In this document: positions 1-5,955 of the stretch, piece after piece | Layout: every line of letters starts with the position of its first letter | Position numbering within the stretch: position 1 is the stretch's first letter | Source: Candidatus Aminicenantota bacterium | GTDB taxonomy: Bacteria > Acidobacteriota > Aminicenantia > Aminicenantales > Aminicenantaceae | Assembly: GCA_030614645.1 (NCBI GenBank) | Contig: JAUWTR010000103.1 | Location: forward strand, 1-6,577 | Reading direction: 5' to 3' | Length of the DNA stretch: 6,577 nucleotides | Position numbers and translations under genes: made by a program | Notes under the pieces: generated by a model | Databases searched by the model: none | What the model saw: the letters and a program-made list of their open reading frames with translations, nothing else | Told to the model about the DNA's origin: nothing

Positions 1-686
1 AAGAGATGAGAAAAAAGTGCAATACACTTATTTCTCTGGGATCCTGTGCTTGTTTCGGCGGCCTACCAGCCCTAGCTAATCAATTTACTCTTGAGGAACT
101 CTACGAAAAGGTTTACCGCAATTCTATTACTACTGATTCGGCAGATACACCTTCCGAAAACATACCCCCTCTGACTGATAGAGTTTATGCTTTGCATGAA
201 GTGGTAAATGTTGATTTAAAGCTGCCCGGGTGTCCGACTACACCTGAGATGATAGCTGGGGCACTTACTGCACTTTTAGAAGGGAAAGAATACAAACTTC
301 CTGAAAAAAGTGTGTGTGATGATTGTCCCACTATCAGAGAAAAGAAAGCTGTTGGAACCATAAAACGACCCCTTGAATCTGTTGAATTTGAAGTAGGAAA
401 ACCTCTGGATACAACTCGTTGTTTTATGGAGCAGGGTTACCTCTGCAATGGTCCTGCAACCAGATCTGGCTGCGGTGGAGCACAAAAAACTCCCAGATGC
501 ATAAACGCATACATGCCCTGCCGGGGATGTTTTGGGCCACTCTCAGATGATGCCAATCCAATGGTGGATATGATGGGAGCTCTGTCATCCATAGGCCTTG
601 ATGTTAAGCAAATACTGGATCGGGCCGCAACCTTTAACAGATTTTCCGGGGCAGGGCGTTTACGACCTCTTCCAAAAATGAGATAA
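1..686 (+). CDS. mvhG: F420-non-reducing (Mvh-type) NiFe hydrogenase small subunit, 5'-partial
   Basis: This is the electron-transferring small subunit of a group 3c NiFe hydrogenase, which carries electrons from the NiFe site through iron-sulfur clusters towards MvhD and heterodisulfide reductase. The reading frame is open to the left edge, so the Met codon at base 6 is probably internal: the N-terminal CxxC segment that supplies two proximal-cluster ligands is absent, and family members are usually around 300 residues against 226 seen here. Numbering from that Met, the remaining proximal ligands lie in GSCACFGG (C14/C16) and LPGCP (C76). A CDDCP motif follows (C104, C107). The distal clusters use C139, C147, C156, C165, C172 and C175, in the typical EQGYLCNGPATR and PCRGCFGP contexts. 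The large-subunit gene starts 3 bases after the stop, so the pair is surely co-transcribed. The family is clear. The Mvh subgroup rests on these motifs and on the partner gene. Confidence 0.93.
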   Translation, partial: EMRKKCNTLISLGSCACFGGLPALANQFTLEELYEKVYRNSITTDSADTPSENIPPLTDRVYALHEVVNVDLKLPGCPTTPEMIAGALTALLEGKEYKLPEKSVCDDCPTIREKKAVGTIKRPLESVEFEVGKPLDTTRCFMEQGYLCNGPATRSGCGGAQKTPRCINAYMPCRGCFGPLSDDANPMVDMMGALSSIGLDVKQILDRAATFNRFSGAGRLRPLPKMR

Positions 687-689
687 ATC

Positions 690-2132
690 ATGGGAAAAAC
701 ACTAACAATTCAACCAGTTTCGAGAATCGAAGGACACGCAAAAGTAACAATCCAACTTGATGATTCAGGCAATGTGAGTGATACTCGGGTCCATGTCATT
801 GAGTTAAGGGGATTTGAGCAATTTTGTCTGGGCAAACCCGTGGAAGAGATGCCCAGAATTACCACCCGGATATGCGGAGTTTGCCCCTGGTCACATCATT
901 TAGCTTCCGCAAAAACAACGGATGCTATTTTTGGGGTGGACATCCCTTCTGCTGCAAAAAAACTAAGAGAGTTGTGTAACAGCATTGCTTTTATGGAAGA
1001 ACACATACTCCACTTCTATTTTTTAGCGGGAGCGGATTTTGTGATAGGACCGGATGCGGATTATTCGGTCAGAAATGTTTTCGGAATTATAGATGCAGTT
1101 CCTGATGTAGCTAGAAGAGTAGTTAAAGTCAGACACATGGCAGCCAAAATGTTAGAGATGATATCTGGAAAAGCCATCCATCCTTCTGCCGCAGTTCCAG
1201 GCGGCTTTAGCCGGCCTTTATTAGAGCCGGAGAGGCAGGAATTAAGAAAGATGGCGGATGAATGTTTAGATTTTGCTAAATTCTCCATCTCTTTTGCCAA
1301 AGAAAACCTCTTTTCCAAATATTTAGAATTAGTTAAAACCCTGGGTGTTATAAACACGGGATTTTTAGGCACTGTGACCGATGATGGCTCCCTCGAACTA
1401 TATGAGGGAAAACTGAGAATGATGAATGCTGACGGTTCTTATGAAGATTTCAAATATGAGGAATATACCGATTATATCAGAGAGCATGTAGAACCCTGGT
1501 CCTACTTGAAATTCCCCTATATGAAAAAAGCAGGTGAGTTTTCCATGGACCTGGATAATCCCAATGGGATCTATCGGACCAATACCCTGGCTAGAATCAA
1601 TGTCTGTGATAAAATCAATACACCTTTCGCTCAAGCCGAGCTGGAAGAATTCAGGGAAAAATTCGGCCGTCCCACTCAATTAACTCTGCTCTATAACTGG
1701 GCAAGATTAATTGAACTTCTTTATAATGCGGAAAATGCTATTCGCCTTCTCGACGATCCTGAAATAACCAGTACAGATATAAGAAAAAAGGTGGAACCCA
1801 GGGCTGCCCATGGAATTGGTTGTATAGAAGCCCCCAGGGGTACTCTAATCCATGACTATGAAACAGATGAGAATGGTCTTCTTACCAATGTAAACCTGAT
1901 CGTAGGCACAACCCACAATAATGCTCCTATCAATATGTCAGTTAAAAGAGCAGCCATAGATTTAATAAAAGACGGAAAATATGACCAAGGAATCTTGAAT
2001 AGGGTTGAAATGTCTATCAGAGCGTATGACCCCTGTCTATCCTGCGCTACTCATAGGTTGGATGGAAAACTCGGTGTAAAGGTTAATATTATTGATTCAG
2101 AGGGAAACAAGTTAGATACTTTTTCTACTTAA
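690..2132 (+). CDS. mvhA: Mvh-type NiFe hydrogenase large (catalytic) subunit, group 3c
   Basis: This is the catalytic subunit that splits or forms H2 at the NiFe(CN)2CO centre, in the cytoplasm; no signal peptide or membrane segment is visible. The N-terminus carries the family motif SRIEGHAKV (residues 11-19). The first nickel motif is RICGVCPWSHH, with C62 and C65. The second is DPCLSCATH, with C449 and C452 and ending at H455. All four metal-binding cysteines are therefore present. After H455 there is a 25-residue tail, so the protein is made as a precursor needing C-terminal cleavage after nickel insertion, and the next gene encodes such a protease. The 480-residue length is normal for the family. 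The start codon is 3 bases after the small-subunit stop and has no clear Shine-Dalgarno sequence, which suggests translational coupling. F420-reducing FrhA is a related alternative, but no FrhB gene is visible here. Confidence 0.95.
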   Translation: MGKTLTIQPVSRIEGHAKVTIQLDDSGNVSDTRVHVIELRGFEQFCLGKPVEEMPRITTRICGVCPWSHHLASAKTTDAIFGVDIPSAAKKLRELCNSIAFMEEHILHFYFLAGADFVIGPDADYSVRNVFGIIDAVPDVARRVVKVRHMAAKMLEMISGKAIHPSAAVPGGFSRPLLEPERQELRKMADECLDFAKFSISFAKENLFSKYLELVKTLGVINTGFLGTVTDDGSLELYEGKLRMMNADGSYEDFKYEEYTDYIREHVEPWSYLKFPYMKKAGEFSMDLDNPNGIYRTNTLARINVCDKINTPFAQAELEEFREKFGRPTQLTLLYNWARLIELLYNAENAIRLLDDPEITSTDIRKKVEPRAAHGIGCIEAPRGTLIHDYETDENGLLTNVNLIVGTTHNNAPINMSVKRAAIDLIKDGKYDQGILNRVEMSIRAYDPCLSCATHRLDGKLGVKVNIIDSEGNKLDTFST

Positions 2133-2157
2133 GCCAAGTTGACTGCTGAAGTTTTAA

Positions 2158-2646
2158 ATGGAACAAATCCCTGTCTACTGCCAAAAAGAGATCTTAATAG
2201 CCGGGTGTGGGAATATGTTTTTCGGGGATGACGGTTTCGGCCCCGAAGTAATAAAATACCTGAAGAAAAAATATACCATTCCAGACAATGTATGCCTTAT
2301 GGATGCAGGGACCAGTATAAGAAAAATCCTGTTTACTATATCTTTAGGTAAACCTCGCCCGGAAGTGATAGTTATCATCGATGCTGTTGATAAAGGAAAA
2401 AAACCTGGTGAGATTTTTGATATTACCATTGAAGAGATCCCGGAAGAAAAAATCGACGATTTTTCAATTCACCAAGGCCCTTCTTCAAATCTACTCAAGG
2501 AATTACAGGATTTCTGTTCCATAAAAGTGATAGTAAAAGCCTGTCAGGTAAAAACTATCCCGGAAACAATGCTGCCCGGATTATCCGAGCCGGTTAAAAA
2601 AGCTGTTCCCTTAATAGCCCAAAAGATCGCAGAAGACTACTTCTAA
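2158..2646 (+). CDS. NiFe hydrogenase maturation endopeptidase (HyaD/HycI/FrhD family)
   Basis: This is a nickel-dependent checking protease of the hydrogenase large-subunit maturation family. It clips the C-terminal tail once the NiFe site is complete. The N-terminus has the signature GCGNMFFGDDGFGPEV (residues 16-31), where D25 corresponds to the Glu/Asp metal ligand of E. coli HybD and HycI. The second ligand region is VIIDAVD (D75, D78), and the third is the His in SIHQG (H105). The 162-residue length is typical. An in-frame TAA immediately precedes the ATG, so translation cannot start earlier, and the only strong motif lies just downstream. No good Shine-Dalgarno sequence is visible. Its position 25 bases after the large subunit makes that precursor the obvious substrate. 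The ACQ segment near residue 128 resembles archaeal-type FrhD proteases, but I do not assign a symbol. Confidence 0.92.
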   Translation: MEQIPVYCQKEILIAGCGNMFFGDDGFGPEVIKYLKKKYTIPDNVCLMDAGTSIRKILFTISLGKPRPEVIVIIDAVDKGKKPGEIFDITIEEIPEEKIDDFSIHQGPSSNLLKELQDFCSIKVIVKACQVKTIPETMLPGLSEPVKKAVPLIAQKIAEDYF

Positions 2647-2696
2647 TTCGCATTGTTTGCTTTTTTTTACCTTTTTGTAGTATAAAGAGAAATAAA

Positions 2697-3059
2697 ATGA
2701 CCTTAAGAGAGATTAAAGAAATTCTTAAAGCTGAGATTATATGCGGCGAAGAACATCTTGACATAGAAATCGAATTCGCAGGAGGGTCTGACCTTATGAG
2801 TGATGTCCTGGCCTTTGGCAAACCAGGGCTCCTCCTTCTGACTGGATTGTCCAATGCTCAATCTGTACGGACAGCAAACATAATTGACGCTAAAGCTATT
2901 ATCTATGTCCGGGCTAAAAAGCCAGATAAAATGGGAATCGCACTTGCCAAGGAAAAGGAAATTCCCCTTCTTTCAACCCACCATATGATGTATACAGCCT
3001 GTGCCCTTCTTTTCAACCAGGGCCTTCCGGGAGTAAGAAGCAGTTCCAATCAAAAATGA
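2697..3059 (+). CDS. Single-domain DRTGG protein (first copy)
   Basis: This is a small soluble protein that looks like one stand-alone DRTGG domain. That domain is otherwise found in phosphotransacetylase-associated and CBS-containing proteins, and its biochemical role is unknown. The start TLREIKEIL, the central GGSDLMSDVLAF block (residues 29-40) and the C-terminal QGLPGV match the hydrogenase-associated DRTGG proteins as I know them. The Asp-Arg-Thr-Gly-Gly signature itself is degenerate here. The gene ends in an ATGA overlap with the RsbW-like ATPase gene, indicating translational coupling. A weak AGAGA lies 6 bases before the start. It is paralogous to the protein at 4874-5215, sharing the REI start, the SDL-x-SDV block and a KPDK segment. 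The presence of two copies flanking the sensor-like gene suggests they act as ligand-binding or adaptor partners, which is inference only. Confidence 0.85.
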   Translation: MTLREIKEILKAEIICGEEHLDIEIEFAGGSDLMSDVLAFGKPGLLLLTGLSNAQSVRTANIIDAKAIIYVRAKKPDKMGIALAKEKEIPLLSTHHMMYTACALLFNQGLPGVRSSSNQK

Positions 3060-3502
3060 AAAAAAGTGACGAACATGTATTATCTCAGCAATTTGAAATT
3101 AAGGGGGGGGATTTCAGCAATGCCGGCAAAACATCGACAAGTATCAAAGAAATCCTCCAGGAAATAGGCATTGATACTTCCATCATCATACGTGCGGCTA
3201 TCGCTGCCTATGAGGCGGAAATGAATGTTGTTATGTATGCGCAAAGAGCTACCTTCACTTTAAACATTACTCCTGAGAAACTATGTTTTAAGGTCGAAGA
3301 CGAAGGCCAGGGGATTGATAATTTAGACATGGCGATGCAGGAAGGTTTTTCAACGGCAACAGATGAAATGCGGGAGATGGGATTTGGCGCGGGTATGGGA
3401 CTACCCAATATTAAAAGAAATGCTGATCGATTTAAAATATTTTCAACGCCAGGCAAAGGAACCTCGTTAGATTTAACCTTCTTTTTAAATCAAGACGAAT
3501 AA
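3056..3502 (+). CDS. RsbW/SpoIIAB-like serine/threonine kinase (anti-sigma-factor type ATPase)
   Basis: This is a stand-alone GHKL ATPase domain of the anti-sigma regulatory factor type. Such proteins bind or phosphorylate a partner on Ser/Thr. The N-box is in AAYEAEMNVV (E53, N57). The G1 box is VEDEGQGI, with the adenine-contacting Asp at D82. The G2 box is MGFGAGMGLPNIK (108-120), and the closing GKGTSLDL segment completes the fold. There is no HisKA or phosphoacceptor His domain, no membrane segment, and the length of 148 residues is normal for RsbW-like proteins. Its start overlaps the DRTGG gene by 4 bases, and its stop is 1 base before the next ATG. No sigma factor or STAS anti-anti-sigma gene is visible, so the partner is probably another product of this cluster. 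A run of eight G residues lies at 3103-3110 within codons 16-18. Confidence 0.88.
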   Translation: MKKSDEHVLSQQFEIKGGDFSNAGKTSTSIKEILQEIGIDTSIIIRAAIAAYEAEMNVVMYAQRATFTLNITPEKLCFKVEDEGQGIDNLDMAMQEGFSTATDEMREMGFGAGMGLPNIKRNADRFKIFSTPGKGTSLDLTFFLNQDE

Positions 3503-3503
3503 A

Positions 3504-4877
3504 ATGAGTCAATATTTTCATTCCATCCGGATCGATACAGAAAAATGTAATAGCCGCATGAAATGTTTACGCGTCTGCCCGACCCAAGCTATCAGAATTA
3601 GAAATGGAAAAGCTATAATCATCGAAGAAAAATGCATCGATTGTGGAGAATGTATAACCGCTTGTCCAAATAATGCCATCGTCCCCTTAACAGATCCTTT
3701 TATAGGGCTAACAAAATTTCGGCATACAGTAGCCCTTCCCTCACCTGGGCTGCATGCTCAATTTGGAAAAGAGATATTACCCAAAAAAATACTGCCCGGC
3801 TTAAGAAATCTGGGATTTGATGATGCTTGCGACCTCTCTCCGACATGTGGAGAAGTTAGCTTCGCGATCCAGGAATACCTCAGGGATTACAATGGCCCCA
3901 GGCCTTTGATTTCCATTGCCTGTCCTACTGTTGTCCGCTTGATCCAAGTGAAATACCCTTCTCTTATTGAACAGCTCATACCCATCGAACTTCCCCGAGA
4001 AGTAGCCGCCCGAGAACTAAAAAAGAAAAAATCCCGTCAGTTAGGCATCAAAGAAAGTGAGATCGGTATATTTTACCTAACTCCCTGCCCGGCTAAAATG
4101 ATCTCTATAAAACAACCTGCAGAAAAAGGAAGATCTTACTTAGATGGAGCTATTTCCATCTCCGATATCTACGGCCCTCTTCTTTCCGCCTTAGAAGAAG
4201 TAGAAAAGGAAAACTATCGTAAAGATCTAGAGGACATCTGCATTCTTGGTATGGGATGGGCCATGGTAGGAGGTATTTGCCGGACTTTAAGGATAAAAAA
4301 TTCCCTAGCCGCATCCGGAATCCCTGATATTATCAAAATCTTCGATGACATCGAAAGAGGAAAACTAAGAAATATTGACTTTGTCGAAGCCTATTCTTGT
4401 CCCCAGGGGTGTGTGGGAGGTTCTTTAACAGTTGAAAATCTGTACATATCCTATAACAAAGTCCTCAAATTGATTGAAACCTTAGAGTTTGAACAGATAA
4501 AAGCCTGTCCAGACATCAGGGAAGTCCGAAAGCGTTTTAAAGAGAATTATTTTCTCATTAAAGGAAAATTTGAGCCCCGCCCTCTTAAACCTCTTGATAA
4601 AGATTTAGCCAAGGCCATCAAGAAAAGAAAAGAAAAAGATGATATATATGAATCATTGCCCAAAATTGACTGCGGTATATGCGGTGCTCCCACATGCTTG
4701 ACCTTTGCTGAAGATATCGTTAAAGGAGAAGCAGTACTGACAGACTGTATCTTCAATCTTCCTCATAAATTTGCAGATCTCTCCCAGGAGCTGTCGGAAT
4801 TACTGAGTAAATTCGCTTCTCTACAACCAATAAGGCCTAACATCAGCAAAACACTAAATAATAAGGACAAAAAATGA
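3504..4877 (+). CDS. FeFe-hydrogenase-like iron-sulfur protein, putative sensory (HydS-type), non-classical active site
   Basis: This multi-cluster protein combines an N-terminal bacterial ferredoxin domain, an FeFe-hydrogenase H-cluster domain and a C-terminal 4Fe-4S domain. The first ferredoxin motif is incomplete: C15, C21 and C25 are present, but the expected Cys at 18 is Arg. The second is complete (C44, C47, C50, C54). The three H-cluster motifs are altered: SIACPTV (C140, with Ala139 in place of the proton-relay Cys of TSCCP), TPCPAK (C195), and SCPQGCVGGS (C299, C303, lacking the usual GGQP ending). All four cluster ligands are thus retained. The C-terminus has C390, C393, C398 and C415 spaced C-x2-C-x4-C-x16-C, as in the Fe-S domain of RnfB and corrinoid proteins. 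No PAS, kinase or phosphatase domain is fused. It resembles putative sensory hydrogenases such as Thermotoga maritima HydS. The function is inferred, and it may instead be an assembly or electron-transfer factor. Confidence 0.85.
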   Translation: MSQYFHSIRIDTEKCNSRMKCLRVCPTQAIRIRNGKAIIIEEKCIDCGECITACPNNAIVPLTDPFIGLTKFRHTVALPSPGLHAQFGKEILPKKILPGLRNLGFDDACDLSPTCGEVSFAIQEYLRDYNGPRPLISIACPTVVRLIQVKYPSLIEQLIPIELPREVAARELKKKKSRQLGIKESEIGIFYLTPCPAKMISIKQPAEKGRSYLDGAISISDIYGPLLSALEEVEKENYRKDLEDICILGMGWAMVGGICRTLRIKNSLAASGIPDIIKIFDDIERGKLRNIDFVEAYSCPQGCVGGSLTVENLYISYNKVLKLIETLEFEQIKACPDIREVRKRFKENYFLIKGKFEPRPLKPLDKDLAKAIKKRKEKDDIYESLPKIDCGICGAPTCLTFAEDIVKGEAVLTDCIFNLPHKFADLSQELSELLSKFASLQPIRPNISKTLNNKDKK

Positions 4878-5215
4878 AAACTAGAGAAATCATAAAAACA
4901 TTACAATTAGAAGTACTAACCGGCCAAGAGACTTTGGATACGGAGGTCACAGGCGGCTATACAAGTGACTTGCTCAGTGATGTCATCGCCAATAGTAAAG
5001 AGGGCAACCTCTGGATCACTCTCCAGATCCATCAGAATATTGTCGCAGTGGCAAAATTGAAAGACCTGGCTGGGATAATCATCATCAACAACCGTAAGCC
5101 GGATAAAGATACTTTGGAAAAAGCTGCAGCTGAAAACATAGCAGTTATGATCAGTAAAGAGATGGCTTTTGAAGTTTCAGGAAAATTATATGAATTGATC
5201 GGTTCACAGGATTAA
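4874..5215 (+). CDS. Single-domain DRTGG protein (second copy)
   Basis: This 113-residue protein is a second stand-alone DRTGG domain. It begins MKTREIIKTL, carries TSDLLSDVIAN (residues 30-40) as the counterpart of the SDLMSDVLAF block in the first copy, and has LKDLAGIIIINNRKPDK in the middle. The DRTGG motif is degenerate, here DTEVTGG. The two copies have clearly diverged, so they probably do not replace one another and could form a heteromer. The gene overlaps the end of the hydrogenase-like gene by 4 bases (ATGA), so the two products are likely made together at a fixed ratio. It has no membrane segment, no cysteine and no visible catalytic site. The role is unknown; binding of a nucleotide or a protein partner is the most natural guess. 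Confidence 0.85.
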   Translation: MKTREIIKTLQLEVLTGQETLDTEVTGGYTSDLLSDVIANSKEGNLWITLQIHQNIVAVAKLKDLAGIIIINNRKPDKDTLEKAAAENIAVMISKEMAFEVSGKLYELIGSQD

Positions 5216-5218
5216 TTC

Positions 5219-5950
5219 ATGCTTAGACCGTTTAAAGCGGATCTGCATGTTCACACCTGCCTTTCTCCCTGTACAGAACTGGACATGTCACCCAAGAAAA
5301 TACTCTACTCAGCTAAAAAAAAAGAAATTGATATTTTAGGAATCTGCGATCATAATTCATCAGAAAATTCTCTGGCTATAATAAATGCTGCCCAAAAAAC
5401 AGATATTAATGTTATCCCCGGCATGGAAGTTACTTCTCAGGAAGAAGTCCATGTTTTGGCCTTATTTGACGATATAAAAAGCACTCTCAAACTCCAGGAG
5501 CATGTCTACAAAAATCTCCCTGGAAAAAATGATGAAGAAGCCTTCGGTATGCAAGTAATTGTAAATGAAAAAGAGGAAGTTCTTGGTTTTAATGATAAAT
5601 TATTGATCGGAGCCACGACAATTCCTCTTGAAGAAATTATCCAGCTGATCCATGCCCTCGATGGCATTTGCATCGCATCACATATTGATAGAGAATCCTT
5701 CAGCATCATCAGCCAATTAGGATTCATTCCAGAAAATTTAGATTTGGATGCACTGGAAATATCTCCCCACGTCACCTTCGAGGAAGCAAATAAAAGATAC
5801 CCTTATAATTATCCCATCACTTCCTCATCTGATGCCCACTATCCCGATGACATAGGAAAAAGTTTTACTTCTTTCCTGCTCCAAGACGGCACTATAGCCG
5901 AAATAAAAAAAGCCCTCAAAAATAAAGACGGAAGAAAATTAATCCACTGA
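5219..5950 (+). CDS. PHP-domain metal-dependent phosphoesterase (TrpH/YciV-like)
   Basis: This is a polymerase-and-histidinol-phosphatase (PHP) superfamily protein, a cytoplasmic hydrolase with a multi-metal centre. All expected ligand motifs are present in order: DLHVHT (D8, H10, H12), CDHN (D44, H45), GMEVTS (E70), EVHVLAL (H78), ASHIDR (H155) and SSDAHY (D205, H207). An intact site implies real catalysis. Between H78 and H155 there is a segment, roughly residues 90-140, containing GKNDEEAFGMQVIVN and GFNDKLLIGA. It resembles the insert in hydrogenase-cluster PHP proteins and may give specificity. The start is supported by AGGA at 5208-5211, 7 bases upstream, and by DLHVHT falling at the usual place near the N-terminus. 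The gene lies 3 bases after the DRTGG gene. Known relatives act on nucleotides, short RNA ends or phospho-compounds. The substrate here is unknown, and a phosphorylated partner protein is a speculative option. Confidence 0.9.
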   Translation: MLRPFKADLHVHTCLSPCTELDMSPKKILYSAKKKEIDILGICDHNSSENSLAIINAAQKTDINVIPGMEVTSQEEVHVLALFDDIKSTLKLQEHVYKNLPGKNDEEAFGMQVIVNEKEEVLGFNDKLLIGATTIPLEEIIQLIHALDGICIASHIDRESFSIISQLGFIPENLDLDALEISPHVTFEEANKRYPYNYPITSSSDAHYPDDIGKSFTSFLLQDGTIAEIKKALKNKDGRKLIH

Positions 5951-5955
5951 GCCCC

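Noticed and set aside
6..8. ATG at base 6 as the true start of the small hydrogenase subunit.
   Set aside because: The frame is open to the window edge, and the N-terminal CxxC segment common to the family would be missing, so the real start lies upstream.
1061..1679. Open frames on the - strand at 1061-1372 and 1398-1679.
   Set aside because: They lie wholly inside the well-supported large-subunit gene, show no recognisable motifs, and are best explained as shadows of it.
2631..2668. Rho-independent terminator after the protease gene: stem AGAAG/CTTCT at 2631-2644 and T8 at 2661-2668.
   Set aside because: The stem is only 5 bp with few GC pairs, and it ends 16 bases before the T run, so it is not a canonical terminator.
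2657..2686. Promoter TTGCTT (2657-2662), 18-base spacer, TATAAA (2681-2686) before the first DRTGG gene.
   Set aside because: The -35 match is weak, and transcription would start only about 4 bases before the ATG, leaving no room for a ribosome binding site. A start in this gap remains possible but is not supported.
3504..4877. Calling this gene a catalytic FeFe hydrogenase (HydA).
   Set aside because: The TSCCP cysteine is Ala, the third motif lacks its usual ending, and a ferredoxin cysteine is missing. A sensory or accessory role fits better.
5506..5775. Open frame on the - strand inside the PHP gene.
   Set aside because: It has no recognisable motif, and the opposite strand encodes a PHP protein with all its metal ligands.
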